Positions 55,915 to 64,000 of a DNA stretch of 64,000 nucleotides are shown here, piece by piece. The stretch's first letter is position 1, and each line of letters opens with the position of its first letter. Source of the DNA: Campylobacter concisus (GTDB taxonomy: Bacteria > Campylobacterota > Campylobacteria > Campylobacterales > Campylobacteraceae); NCBI RefSeq assembly GCF_003049085.1, contig NZ_PIQX01000002.1:186001-250000 (forward strand). Direction: 5' to 3'. Made by a program: the position numbers and the translations under genes. A model generated the notes under the pieces. That model saw only the letters and a list, made by a program, of their open reading frames with translations, made no database searches and was not told where the DNA came from.

Positions 55915-57203
55915 AAAATATGCAACTAAGAATGATAAAAAGCTCGATCACGGGCTCAAAGGTGCAAAAGACGATGGCCTTTATCACCATACTACTAGCT
56001 GCTCTTTTGATAGCTTGCATGCTAAATATCACACTAAAAATCGGTGATCAAGTAGCAACCGAGCTTAGAGGATATGGCTCAAATATAGTTGTTTTGCCAC
56101 GAGGTGAGAGCTTAAGCATTGAGATCGAGGGTAAAAATTTCACCCCACTAAAATCACAAAATTTACTTCCAGAAGCTGATATTTATAAGATAAAAGAGAT
56201 CTTTTGGAGAAATAACATCGTTGCTTTTGCGCCGTTTTTAGAGGCAAAAGTTAAAGATGAAAAAGGAATTGAATTTGCCTTTGAAGGAACCTATTTTGAT
56301 AAAAACATCGGTCTAAAAGATGAGCCAGAATTTAGCACAGGCGTTAAGAGCTTGTATGGATTTTGGGGTGTTGAGGGCGCTTGGCCAAAAGATGAAAGCA
56401 TGGATGAAATTTTAGTTGGCGAAGAACTTGCTAAGGTTAAAAATTTAAAAGTTGGCGACAAGCTTAGCCTTGCGGGCAAAAATGGCGTAAGAGAGGTTAG
56501 GATAGTTGGAATTTTAAAAGGAGCTAGTGACGAGACGCATAAGCTAGTTGGCTCACTAAAGCTTGCTGGAGATCTCTCTGGACACGCAAACTCATACACA
56601 AAGGCTGAAGTCTCAGCTATGACGATCCCAGAAAATGACCTATCGTTAAAGGCAAGAAGAAATTTAGACAACCTTGATAGTGCAGAGTACGACAAATGGT
56701 ACTGCTCAGCCTATGCAGGATCAATCGCATTTCAGATAGAAGAAAATTTACCAAACGTTAGCGCAAAAGCTAGCCTTCAAGTAAGCGATGCAGAGAGCAA
56801 CATCGTAAAGAAAATCCAAAGCCTAATGGGTATCGTTAGTATCATCGCTCTCGTGGTTTCAGCCATCGGCATAACATCGCTAATGACAAGTGAAATTTAC
56901 CGCCGTAAAAAAGAGATCGGCCTTTTAAAAGCTATAGGTGCTAGCAACTTTGAAATTTACGCTTTGTTTGCTAGCGAGAGCCTTGTGGTAGCCTTTTTTG
57001 CGGGCATCACTGGAGCATTTTTGGGTTACGCTCTAAGCTACGTGATGTCTTACATTATCTTCTCTCACGGCATAGGCATAGCTTGGATCGTACTACCAAT
57101 TAGCGTGGCATTTGCCCTGCTTATCTCAGTTGTTGGCTCGCTAATGCCAATGAGAAACGTCATAAATTTACTACCTGCGGAGGTGCTATATGACCGCAAA
57201 TAG
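55911..57203 (+). CDS. FtsX/MacB-type ABC permease (p19 operon, first)
   Basis: A 430-residue protein with one N-terminal helix (MAFITILLAALLIACMLNI), a ~270-residue periplasmic domain (KVGDKLSLAGKNGVREVRIVG) and three C-terminal helices, the MacB/FtsX layout. The cytoplasmic coupling segment TSEIYRRKKEIGLLKAIGAS is typical. Such permeases transmit conformational changes rather than pump through a channel; in this operon they are thought to help iron leave or reach P19. It overlaps the previous gene by four bases and the next by 14. Confidence 0.88.
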   Translation: MKNMQLRMIKSSITGSKVQKTMAFITILLAALLIACMLNITLKIGDQVATELRGYGSNIVVLPRGESLSIEIEGKNFTPLKSQNLLPEADIYKIKEIFWRNNIVAFAPFLEAKVKDEKGIEFAFEGTYFDKNIGLKDEPEFSTGVKSLYGFWGVEGAWPKDESMDEILVGEELAKVKNLKVGDKLSLAGKNGVREVRIVGILKGASDETHKLVGSLKLAGDLSGHANSYTKAEVSAMTIPENDLSLKARRNLDNLDSAEYDKWYCSAYAGSIAFQIEENLPNVSAKASLQVSDAESNIVKKIQSLMGIVSIIALVVSAIGITSLMTSEIYRRKKEIGLLKAIGASNFEIYALFASESLVVAFFAGITGAFLGYALSYVMSYIIFSHGIGIAWIVLPISVAFALLISVVGSLMPMRNVINLLPAEVLYDRK

Positions 57204-58332
57204 CAAATTCTTTTACAATACAATTTATAAAAGTTTAAAAAATGGCTCATCAAGAGTAATGGTTATCGTCATCTCTATCTTGCTTGGAGCATGCGTGTGT
57301 GCTGCGTTTGTCAATGTCTATCTTGACATTGACTCAAAGGTCTCACGTGAGCTAAAAACTTATGGAGCAAATATGATCTTTGCTCCAAAAGATATGGCTA
57401 CAAGCGATGATATGAGTGAAAAAACTTACAATGAAATGATCGCTAAAGTGCCAAAAGATAAGCTTCTTGGCGAGAGTGGATATCTCTTTGCTCAGGCAAA
57501 TATTGGTCCAACAAATGCCATCGTCATGGGGACAAAATTTAGCAATTTAAAAAAGGTTAAGCCGTTTTTGGATGTTAGAGATGGAACGATGATAAGTGTC
57601 GATTTTGACGATAAAAACGTGCTAATAGGCGTTGATCTTGCTCGTCAGGCTGGCTTTAAAGCAGGCGATGATATAGAAATTCGTGCCATTGGCTCAAATG
57701 AGAGCATAAATGTAAAGATAAAAGGCGTAGTGGCAAGCGGCGACAAAGAGGACGCACTTTTGATCACATCACTATCTTTGGCTCAAAAAATTTCAAATAA
57801 AGCTGGCAAAATAAACTATGCTGAAGCTGTTGTGCTTGGTAACTTTGACGAGATAACATCGCTTGCAAAGACTATAAGCAATGATGAAATAGCTGCAAAA
57901 CCAGTGGCAAAGGTCTCAAAGTCTGAGGGCTATATTTTGGAGAAAATAAAGCTATTAATGGCACTTGTTAGCCTTGTTATTTTGCTCATTACTTCAATGT
58001 GCGTAAACACAACGCTTAGTGCTATCTTGCTCTCTCGCTCAAAGGAGATCGCACTTCTAAGAGCCATAGGTGCAAGCAAAAAAGATGTACTAAAGCTATT
58101 TGGCTTTGAAACATTTGTGACGGCGCTCATCTCAGCATTAGTTGGTGCATTTTTAGGATATTTACTAGCTCAAATTTTAGGTTATGCGATATTTGATTCT
58201 AGTATTGATTTTAGAATTTTAAGCATCCCAGTAGCTGTGATAATATCGCTTTTATTTGCAGCGATCGCAGCATTTTATCCGATCAAACGGGCACTTAATA
58301 ATAAAATGGCAGATACATTAAGAGGAGAATGA
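57190..58332 (+). CDS. FtsX/MacB-type ABC permease (p19 operon, second)
   Basis: A 380-residue partner of the preceding permease with the same layout: one N-terminal helix (VMVIVISILLGACVCAAFV), a periplasmic domain (FKAGDDIEIRAIGSNESINV) and three C-terminal helices with the coupling motif LLSRSKEIALLRAIGASKKD. It lies inside the 3' end of the previous gene, with GGAGG just upstream of the ATG. The two probably form a heterodimer with the ATPase that follows. It is not a recent duplicate: the two permeases share layout but little identity. Confidence 0.88.
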   Translation: MTANSKFFYNTIYKSLKNGSSRVMVIVISILLGACVCAAFVNVYLDIDSKVSRELKTYGANMIFAPKDMATSDDMSEKTYNEMIAKVPKDKLLGESGYLFAQANIGPTNAIVMGTKFSNLKKVKPFLDVRDGTMISVDFDDKNVLIGVDLARQAGFKAGDDIEIRAIGSNESINVKIKGVVASGDKEDALLITSLSLAQKISNKAGKINYAEAVVLGNFDEITSLAKTISNDEIAAKPVAKVSKSEGYILEKIKLLMALVSLVILLITSMCVNTTLSAILLSRSKEIALLRAIGASKKDVLKLFGFETFVTALISALVGAFLGYLLAQILGYAIFDSSIDFRILSIPVAVIISLLFAAIAAFYPIKRALNNKMADTLRGE

Positions 58333-58333
58333 T

Positions 58334-59023
58334 ATGCAAAATGCACTAGAATTAAAAAATATTTGTAAAATTTTTGGCGATGTTAAAGCACTTGATGATA
58401 TAAATTTTGAGGTTAAAAAAGGTGAGTGGGTCAGCGTAATGGGGCCAAGTGGTAGTGGTAAGAGTACGCTTGTAAATATCCTTTCACTAATGGATACTCC
58501 AAGTAGTGGTACTTATATGCTCGGTGGCGATGATGCGAGCAATCTAAATGCTGATGATACACTTAAATTTAGACGCGAGAAGATCGGTCTTATTTTTCAG
58601 CAGTTTCACTTAGTGCCATATCTTAGCGCACTTGAAAATGTGATGATCGCTCAGTACTATCACAGCTCAGTTGATGAAGAGGACGCTAAAAAGGCACTTG
58701 AGGCAGTTGGTCTTTCTCACAGGCTAACGCATAGACCAAGTCAGCTAAGTGGTGGTGAGCAACAACGCCTTTGTATCGCACGCTCGCTCATAAACGATCC
58801 TGAAATTTTAATAGCAGATGAGCCAACTGGTAACCTTGATGAAGCAAATGAAAGAGTTATACTTGATCTATTTTGCAAGCTAAGAAAAGAGGGCAAGACG
58901 ATACTTCTAGTAACTCACAACCCTGATCTTGGTGAGTATGGCGATAAGATCGTCTATCTAAGACATGGCAAGCTAGAGAAAATTCGCACTATTGAAAATC
59001 CAAAGGTGCCAAATGAGATATAA
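58334..59023 (+). CDS. ABC ATPase of LolD/MacB type (p19 operon)
   Basis: A 229-residue ATPase. Walker A GPSGSGKST, Q-loop FQQFHLVPYLSALENV (the usual MacB/LolD form), signature LSGGEQQRLCIARSL, Walker B ILIADEPTGNLDE and H-loop VTHN are complete. It energises the two FtsX-type permeases encoded just upstream (one-base gap after the stop). Its last codons overlap the thioredoxin-like gene by 11 bases. Confidence 0.92.
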   Translation: MQNALELKNICKIFGDVKALDDINFEVKKGEWVSVMGPSGSGKSTLVNILSLMDTPSSGTYMLGGDDASNLNADDTLKFRREKIGLIFQQFHLVPYLSALENVMIAQYYHSSVDEEDAKKALEAVGLSHRLTHRPSQLSGGEQQRLCIARSLINDPEILIADEPTGNLDEANERVILDLFCKLRKEGKTILLVTHNPDLGEYGDKIVYLRHGKLEKIRTIENPKVPNEI

Positions 59024-59507
59024 AATTTTATTTTTATGTCTAGTCTCAGCCCTAGTTATGGGCTGCGTCAAACAGTATGAGAAGCATCACATCACTCTAA
59101 ATGACTCAAGCGGTATTGATACGCAGTTTTTTCCAACGGAAAAGAGGCTAAAGATAGGTGATAAGCCATATATGCTATTTTTCTTTGGCACTGACTGCGG
59201 AGTGTGCAAGGCCGCAATACCTGACCTAAATGCGCTTGAAAAAGAGTATGGTAAAAAGGTTCAATTCATTGGTGTTTTAGGACCTAGTAAAGGCTTTGAT
59301 AAAGATATTGAGCTTTTAAAAGAGCACAACATCACCTTTAAAACTACGAGCGACAAGGTTTCAGTTGATTACTTTAGCAAGGCAGTTGGTGGTGTCATGG
59401 GCGTGCCAGTTATCTATTTTTTTGATAAAGATGGTAAGATGCGATCAAAATTTATCGGTCTTACGCCAAAAAGTGTACTTGAAAGTGCTATAAGATCGCT
59501 CTTATAG
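59013..59507 (+). CDS. TlpA-like thioredoxin lipoprotein (p19 operon)
   Basis: A 164-residue exported protein. LFLCLVSALVMGC is a lipoprotein signal with the lipidated Cys, so it is probably anchored on the periplasmic face. FFFGTDCGVCKAAIPDLNAL gives a CxxC redox site (CGVC) of the TlpA/ResA type, and VMGVPVIYFFDKDGKM carries the cis-Pro. Two thioredoxin genes end the C. jejuni operon; only one is present here, followed by an unrelated lipoprotein. ATG 59013 follows AAAGG and overlaps the ATPase gene; a TTG at 58992 would add seven residues in front of the signal. Confidence 0.87.
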   Translation: MRYKILFLCLVSALVMGCVKQYEKHHITLNDSSGIDTQFFPTEKRLKIGDKPYMLFFFGTDCGVCKAAIPDLNALEKEYGKKVQFIGVLGPSKGFDKDIELLKEHNITFKTTSDKVSVDYFSKAVGGVMGVPVIYFFDKDGKMRSKFIGLTPKSVLESAIRSLL

Positions 59508-59515
59508 GAGTGAAT

Positions 59516-60094
59516 ATGAAAAATTTCTTTTTATTTGTCTTAGCGGTATTTTTTGTTGGATGTGCTAGTAGCACTCCAAATATCTCGGTCAAAACGAGTG
59601 ATCCGATCTTTTTTACGCTTAATGAATCAAACAGAAGCGTCTATGTAAATTTTAAAAATAGTGCGACCGGACAAGATGTAAATGCTGAAATTTTAAGCGA
59701 ATTTATAAAGGCTGGCTTTAGAAACGAGCCAAATATCAAAAACGCTGACTTCATCATCCTTGGAGATGTGCAAAGCTTTTCTAGGATAATCAAAAGAGAT
59801 CCTAGATTTTCGATGGGCATGGGATATGGCTTTGGTAGACCAAGCTTTGGTTTTGGTTACTCGATGTTTTTCCCATTTGGCTATTACGACGATGATGACT
59901 TTAGTACAAATAGCTATACTTATCACATGCAAGTAAGCGTGCTAGTGCGTCCAAAAAATGGTGGCGAAAAGGCGACAAATATCTCGCTTATGCAAGCTGG
60001 CAATGTCTATTCGCCAAGCTACATTTGGCCGTTTTTTAAAGAACGTCTAGCAAAACAGATTGTTAGCTTTTTTTATAATGTCTCGCAAAGGTAG
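59516..60094 (+). CDS. TraT-like lipoprotein of unknown function
   Basis: A 192-residue protein with lipoprotein signal FLFVLAVFFVGCAS. The mature part, ESNRSVYVNFKNSATGQDV...LSEFIKAGFRNEPNIKNADFIILGDV, recalls the core of TraT-type complement-resistance lipoproteins (short segment of conserved pattern only). The middle is a Gly/Phe/Met-rich stretch (MGMGYGFGRPSFGFG) followed by acidic YYDDDDF. AGGAG at 59506-59510 sets ATG 59516. It lies two to eight bases after the thioredoxin gene and could be part of the iron operon or a late addition. I cannot assign a function with confidence. Confidence 0.65.
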   Translation: MKNFFLFVLAVFFVGCASSTPNISVKTSDPIFFTLNESNRSVYVNFKNSATGQDVNAEILSEFIKAGFRNEPNIKNADFIILGDVQSFSRIIKRDPRFSMGMGYGFGRPSFGFGYSMFFPFGYYDDDDFSTNSYTYHMQVSVLVRPKNGGEKATNISLMQAGNVYSPSYIWPFFKERLAKQIVSFFYNVSQR

Positions 60095-60208
60095 GGGCAC
60101 TAACGAGTGCTATTTAAACTAAGCTCGAATGAAAAGCTAAACTTTAATAAAATTTTTACTTTCTTGGTTGGTAATTTTGAGAAATTTTTAAAGCTCTTAT
60201 AACATGGA

Positions 60209-60234
60209 TTTAACTAGGTCAAGGCCTAGTTAAA
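60209..60234 (-). terminator. Terminator after TPR membrane protein gene
   Basis: TTTAACTAGG/CCTAGTTAAA, a perfect 10-bp stem around TCAAGG, six bases beyond the stop codon on the minus strand. A smaller hairpin (GCACT/AGTGC, 60097-60110) sits after the lipoprotein gene on the plus strand. Confidence 0.7.
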
Positions 60235-60239
60235 TTTTA

Positions 60240-62609
60240 TTACTCATTATCTATCTCAAAGTCGTAAAATTCGCTTTCATATTCAACATTTCCTATTTTG
60301 CTGTATTGTATAAGAGCTGCTTTTATATTATCTATCTGCTGATACATTAGGCCAAGAGCTATTCTATTTTCGATAGCATTAGCATCATTTAGTTTTGTTA
60401 GCTCTAAAAGTGCGATCGCGTTTGATACTTTTCCAGCTCCTGTTGCAGCCACAGATGCTAAAAATAATGTGCTAGCGTCATTTACTTTAAACTCATCGAT
60501 TGCCTGATTGTAAAGTTTATAACTTTCTTCAAAATCGTTTGTAAAGATATCGACATAGGCCAGAGTTTGGATTAAATTTATATTCTTTGGAGTATTTTTT
60601 AGCTCAGCTCTTAATTTATCACGCTCTCTTGTAAGTAAGCCCGAAATTTGAAGTAGCTTGATGTATTGTTTTTTGATGATATCAGCACCGTGATAGAAAG
60701 CGTTTGAATCAAGCTGCTTGCCATTAAAGTGAATTTGTATCGCTTTTGCATACTCTTTGACATTTTGCTCTTTGTTTTTCGAGATGAAATTTAAGATATT
60801 TGCAATAATATCATTTGGCAAAATTTTTAGTAGTTCATCAGCTTTCTTTGCCATTAGCTCATCATTGTTTGTTACTTTTGCGATGATGATATCAAAGGCT
60901 AAATTTAGCATTGTCTGCTCTTTTGGCTCTTCAAGCCACCTTATCATCGCACTTTGGTTGCCGCTAACCAGGCTTAGAAGCGAGGCATATAAATTTACAG
61001 GCTTTAAACTCTTGTCATTTTCTAAATTTTCGCCGATCTCTTCAATGAGTTTTGGGTTCAAATTTCTATTTATATCTAGACAGATTGCCCCAAAAATACC
61101 TGCAAGATGGTTATTTACGTCCTGGTGATAGCTTGCTATGAAGTGTTTTGCAGCAAGGCTAAAATTTCCAAGCTGAGCGTAGCTTAGGGCGAGGTTGTAT
61201 TGTAAGATAGAGTGATTTGGATAAGTGCTAGCTAGCTCTTCAAACTCTTTATTCGCTTCTTTTAAGCGGTAGCTTAGTGCTTTTGCGATAGCTTCGCTAA
61301 GTTTTGCATTTACTTTTGAAGCAGCTGCACTTTGGCTAAGATAGTCGTTTGCTGCTGATGTATCGTCTAAAAAGACGCTAACACCGCCTTTTCTTATCTG
61401 CTCGATGCTCTGTTTTGCGTCAAAGACCTTGTAGGGTGCGAAGTAGAAAAGCGTCTCATAGCGCCTTGTTCTATCAAAAAACATATCATCACTAAAGTGT
61501 GCCTGAGCTAGGCTGACATCAAAAAGATCAGGCTTTAGTATCGTTTTTATCTTGTAAATTTTGCTTGGCAAAGAAGCATTGTAGTCGTAAACATCTTTGA
61601 TAAATGCTGCCGCGTCGCCGTAGTCAGCAGTTTTTAGATCAATTAGCGCCTCAGTCATCTTGATAAGATCGATATTTGGCGTATTTTTAGAAGCTTTTGT
61701 TAGATAATCCCTTGCCTTATCGTATTTGCCAAGTCTTGCATAGAGCTGTGCTAGCGTGAAGTCGGCCTTAAATGCCTTTTGCCCTTCAAGCTTAGCTATT
61801 GCTCTCTCATCATCTCCAAGAAGTGATAAAATTTTTGCGCTTAAATATGCATATTCGTTTTTATAATCTGTGGTATTTGGATGAGAAAGTGCTTGAAGCG
61901 CCTCGTAATAGTTGCCTTTATAGTAGTTTATAAGCGCGTAGTAATAGCTATAAAGTGGCGAGTTGTTTTCATACTGCAAAAATGAATCAGCAAGTCCTAT
62001 ATAGTAATTAAAATTTTTAGTGTTATTTAGCTCAAGTGAGCAAACGGCTGCGTTTATCGCACTAACCGCCGTGTTTTCTCTATCAGTTATAGCTTTGTTA
62101 AAAGATACGATCGCCTCATCACATCTTTCTTGTTTCATCTGCGAAACACCGAGGTTGTAGTTTGAGAGAGACTGGTTATAAACAGCTATGTTTTCATAAA
62201 TTTTTAACGCTTCAAATTTATTGCCACGCTCATAGAACTGATTGGCTTTATTTATCATCTCATCGATCTTTGAAGCGCCAAAATTTTGCGTTTGGTAGTT
62301 GTTTTCTATATTTTTTACGATACTTGCAGTATCTATGTTCTCTTTTTTGTCTTTCTTTAGCAAGATAACTAGCAAAACCACTATTAAGATGATAAGCACT
62401 AGAGCGACCACGCCTGCTATTATAAAGAGCTTTTTATTGCTCTTTTTTACAGGAATTGGCTCTGGGATGCTCTCATCTTGTAGCACACCCTCACTTGCGA
62501 TACTCTCAAGTGAGACGATCTCTTCAGGTGCCTCGGCTTTTGCCTCTTCAGGCGCTTGCTCTGCTTGCTCGCCAGGTGGTTTTAAAACTACAACCTCTTC
62601 TTCAGCCAC
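60240..62609 (-). CDS. TPR-repeat inner membrane protein
   Basis: A 789-residue protein. The N-terminal ~55 residues are acidic and Pro/Glu/Ala-rich; one helix (LFIIAGVVALVLIILIVVLL) spans the membrane at about residues 64-85; the remaining ~700 residues are periplasmic helices with many TPR-type repeats (FEALKIYENIAVYNQSLSN, YNLGVSQMKQERCDEAIVSF, AQLYARLGKYDKARDYLTKA). It is likely a scaffold. C. jejuni carries a similar gene next to serS. The start overlaps the serS stop by one base, so the two are translationally coupled on one message. Confidence 0.8.
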   Translation of the reverse strand: MAEEEVVVLKPPGEQAEQAPEEAKAEAPEEIVSLESIASEGVLQDESIPEPIPVKKSNKKLFIIAGVVALVLIILIVVLLVILLKKDKKENIDTASIVKNIENNYQTQNFGASKIDEMINKANQFYERGNKFEALKIYENIAVYNQSLSNYNLGVSQMKQERCDEAIVSFNKAITDRENTAVSAINAAVCSLELNNTKNFNYYIGLADSFLQYENNSPLYSYYYALINYYKGNYYEALQALSHPNTTDYKNEYAYLSAKILSLLGDDERAIAKLEGQKAFKADFTLAQLYARLGKYDKARDYLTKASKNTPNIDLIKMTEALIDLKTADYGDAAAFIKDVYDYNASLPSKIYKIKTILKPDLFDVSLAQAHFSDDMFFDRTRRYETLFYFAPYKVFDAKQSIEQIRKGGVSVFLDDTSAANDYLSQSAAASKVNAKLSEAIAKALSYRLKEANKEFEELASTYPNHSILQYNLALSYAQLGNFSLAAKHFIASYHQDVNNHLAGIFGAICLDINRNLNPKLIEEIGENLENDKSLKPVNLYASLLSLVSGNQSAMIRWLEEPKEQTMLNLAFDIIIAKVTNNDELMAKKADELLKILPNDIIANILNFISKNKEQNVKEYAKAIQIHFNGKQLDSNAFYHGADIIKKQYIKLLQISGLLTRERDKLRAELKNTPKNINLIQTLAYVDIFTNDFEESYKLYNQAIDEFKVNDASTLFLASVAATGAGKVSNAIALLELTKLNDANAIENRIALGLMYQQIDNIKAALIQYSKIGNVEYESEFYDFEIDNE

Positions 62610-63853
62610 TACATATACCTTTTAAGAACTTCTGGAATTTCGATAGTGCCATCTGCTTTTTGGTAGTTTTCCATTATTGCTATTAGCGTCCTACCCACAG
62701 CTAGACTCGAGCCATTTAGCGTATTTACAAGCATATTTTTCTTACCATCTTTAAAGCGAATTTTTGCACGCCTTGCTTGAAAATCACGAGTATTAGAAAT
62801 AGAGCTGATCTCTCTATATTTACCTTGACCTGGCAACCAAACCTCAAGGTCTATCGTCTTTGCCGCGCTAAAGCCAAGATCGCCACTGCAAAGAAGCATA
62901 TGGCGGTGAGGAAGTCCAAGGCTAGTTAGTAGATCGCTTGCGCACGATACCATCTCATTTAGCACGTCTTCGCTTTGATCAGGCTTTGTGATGCTTACCA
63001 ACTCGACCTTTTCAAACTGATGCTGGCGGATCATACCTCTAGTATCACGTCCTGCTGAGCCTGCCTCTTGGCGGAAGCATGCTGAGTAGCAAGTCATTTT
63101 TATAGGAAGCTGCTCGGCCTCAATGATCGTGTCATTGTATAAATTTGTCACAGGTACTTCGCTAGTTGGGATGAGGTAAAGGTCCTCGTCGCGAACCTTG
63201 TAAAGATCCTCTTCAAATTTAGGCAGCTGACCAGTACCAAAAAGTGTGTTTGAGCTTACTAGATAAGGGACATTTACAAGCTCAAAGCCACGCGCGCTGT
63301 TAAAGTCGATCATGTAATTAACAAGCGCTCTACTAAGCCTTGCTCCCATGCCTCTAAGCACGGTAAAGCGAGATCCTGAGAGCTTTGCGCCCCTTTCAAA
63401 GTCAAGCCAGCCAAGACTCTCACCTAACTCCCAGTGCTCTTTTGGTGTAAAGCTAAATTTAGTTGGCTCAAGCACCGTTTTTATGCAGACATTATCGTCC
63501 TCGTCCTTACCAAATGGCACATCATTATCGGTTATATTTGGCACGTTAAATGAAATTTGCTCAAGCTTTTCTTCATATTGTTTAGCGATCTCATCAGCAT
63601 CAGCAAGTGCAGCTTTGTTTAAATTTAGCTCATTTTTAAGCTCACTTACGTCTTCACCGGCTCTTGCCTTTATGCCAAGCTCTTTGCTCTTTGCATTTTG
63701 GATCGCTTGGAAATTTTCAAGTGCTTTGCGCTTTTGTTTTAGCTCGTTAAAAGTTTGTAAAAGCTCGTCAATCAGCTGAGCTTTTACATTTTTTCCCTCA
63801 AGTTTTTTTACAAATTCATCGTAATTTGTCTCGAGTAGTTTTAAATTTATCAT
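62609..63853 (-). CDS. serS: Seryl-tRNA synthetase
   Basis: A 414-residue class II synthetase. Residues ~25-105 form the long coiled-coil arm that holds the tRNA extra arm ([20 protein letters not shown]). The catalytic core has the TSE loop [14 protein letters not shown], motif 2 [20 protein letters not shown] and motif 3 [18 protein letters not shown]. It charges tRNA-Ser and also tRNA-Sec, so it provides the Ser-tRNA(Sec) substrate for SelA. It is coupled to the TPR gene downstream. The start ATG is nine bases from the end of another minus-strand gene. Confidence 0.95.
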   Translation of the reverse strand: MINLKLLETNYDEFVKKLEGKNVKAQLIDELLQTFNELKQKRKALENFQAIQNAKSKELGIKARAGEDVSELKNELNLNKAALADADEIAKQYEEKLEQISFNVPNITDNDVPFGKDEDDNVCIKTVLEPTKFSFTPKEHWELGESLGWLDFERGAKLSGSRFTVLRGMGARLSRALVNYMIDFNSARGFELVNVPYLVSSNTLFGTGQLPKFEEDLYKVRDEDLYLIPTSEVPVTNLYNDTIIEAEQLPIKMTCYSACFRQEAGSAGRDTRGMIRQHQFEKVELVSITKPDQSEDVLNEMVSCASDLLTSLGLPHRHMLLCSGDLGFSAAKTIDLEVWLPGQGKYREISSISNTRDFQARRAKIRFKDGKKNMLVNTLNGSSLAVGRTLIAIMENYQKADGTIEIPEVLKRYM

Positions 63854-63862
63854 TCCGTATCC

Positions 63863-64000
63863 TTAAACCATAAACATAACTTTTGCAAAAAGTACTATAA
63901 AAACTGCTGCTGTTAGCGCAAATGGATGTATGTTGCCAAGTGGGCTAGGGCGTTTAAATATAAATTTGCAGCTCAAATTTGTTATAACCGCAGCTACGAT
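63863..64000 (-). CDS. C-terminal end of a membrane protein, cut by window edge
   Basis: The minus-strand frame entering at 64000 encodes 45 residues ending FALTAAVFIVLFAKVMFMV and a stop. One hydrophobic helix is clear; the preceding loop reads NLSCKFIFKRPSPLGNIHP. It ends nine bases before serS on the same strand and so probably shares its transcript. Too little is present to name a family. Confidence 0.6.
   Translation of the reverse strand: MVAAVITNLSCKFIFKRPSPLGNIHPFALTAAVFIVLFAKVMFMV

Overview
The window reads as a chromosomal segment of an epsilonproteobacterium of the genus Campylobacter. The reasons are AT-rich DNA with dense short-gap operons, the pair of a CadF-type OmpA end and a HAD phosphatase at the left edge, the purA-fliJ-motE order, the ftr1-p19-ABC iron operon, the futalosine-pathway gene mqnA, the carboxynorspermidine route to spermidine, and a selenocysteine-containing formate dehydrogenase with its maturation genes. 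A C. concisus-like species is my best guess, but that is inference. I see no tRNA or rRNA gene, CRISPR array, insertion sequence or prophage.

Layout. 1-5.1 kb: end of cadF, HAD phosphatase, flavoprotein, MFS transporter, rdgB, TPR protein. 5.16-8.31 kb: a visibly GC-richer block with carboxynorspermidine dehydrogenase, a Bcr/CflA exporter and the remnant of a membrane PH-like gene whose intact homologue lies at 14.7-15.1 kb. 8.4-14.4 kb, minus strand: YceI, NnrS, a three-part ABC importer and an outer-membrane TonB-receptor-type barrel that lacks the plug domain. 14.7-21.4 kb: moaE-moaD, nspC, a DJ-1/PfpI gene broken by one stop codon, fdhC, yedF, selenoprotein SelD, nitroreductase. 21.5-28.7 kb: a large PAS-GGDEF-EAL sensor, hisZ, purA, fliJ, motE. 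28.8-40.4 kb: terC, moeA, yedE, a siderophore receptor, a SurA-like chaperone, gltX, malic enzyme, upp, a barnase-barstar pair, mqnA. 40.5-51.7 kb: a Met/His-rich membrane protein, a TorD-type chaperone and polyferredoxin, selA-selB, a Dsb-like protein and fdhX-fdhA-fdhB. 52.0-60.1 kb: iron uptake operon (ftr1, p19, DUF2318, two FtsX-type permeases, ATPase, thioredoxin, lipoprotein). 60.2-64 kb: TPR membrane protein, serS and the end of another membrane protein.

How the genes fit together. The main theme is formate respiration: FdhA needs selenocysteine (SelA, SelB, SelD, with YedE/YedF for selenium supply), molybdopterin (MoaD, MoaE, MoeA), Tat export, a TorD-like chaperone and the cytochrome b subunit FdhC. 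Both selenoproteins (SelD Sec17, FdhA Sec178) are interrupted by in-frame TGA codons followed by hairpins in the expected place. The second theme is metal acquisition: the p19 system with a Fur-box-like site, a siderophore receptor, and the unusual plug-less receptor/ABC/NnrS cluster, which is the least explained system here.
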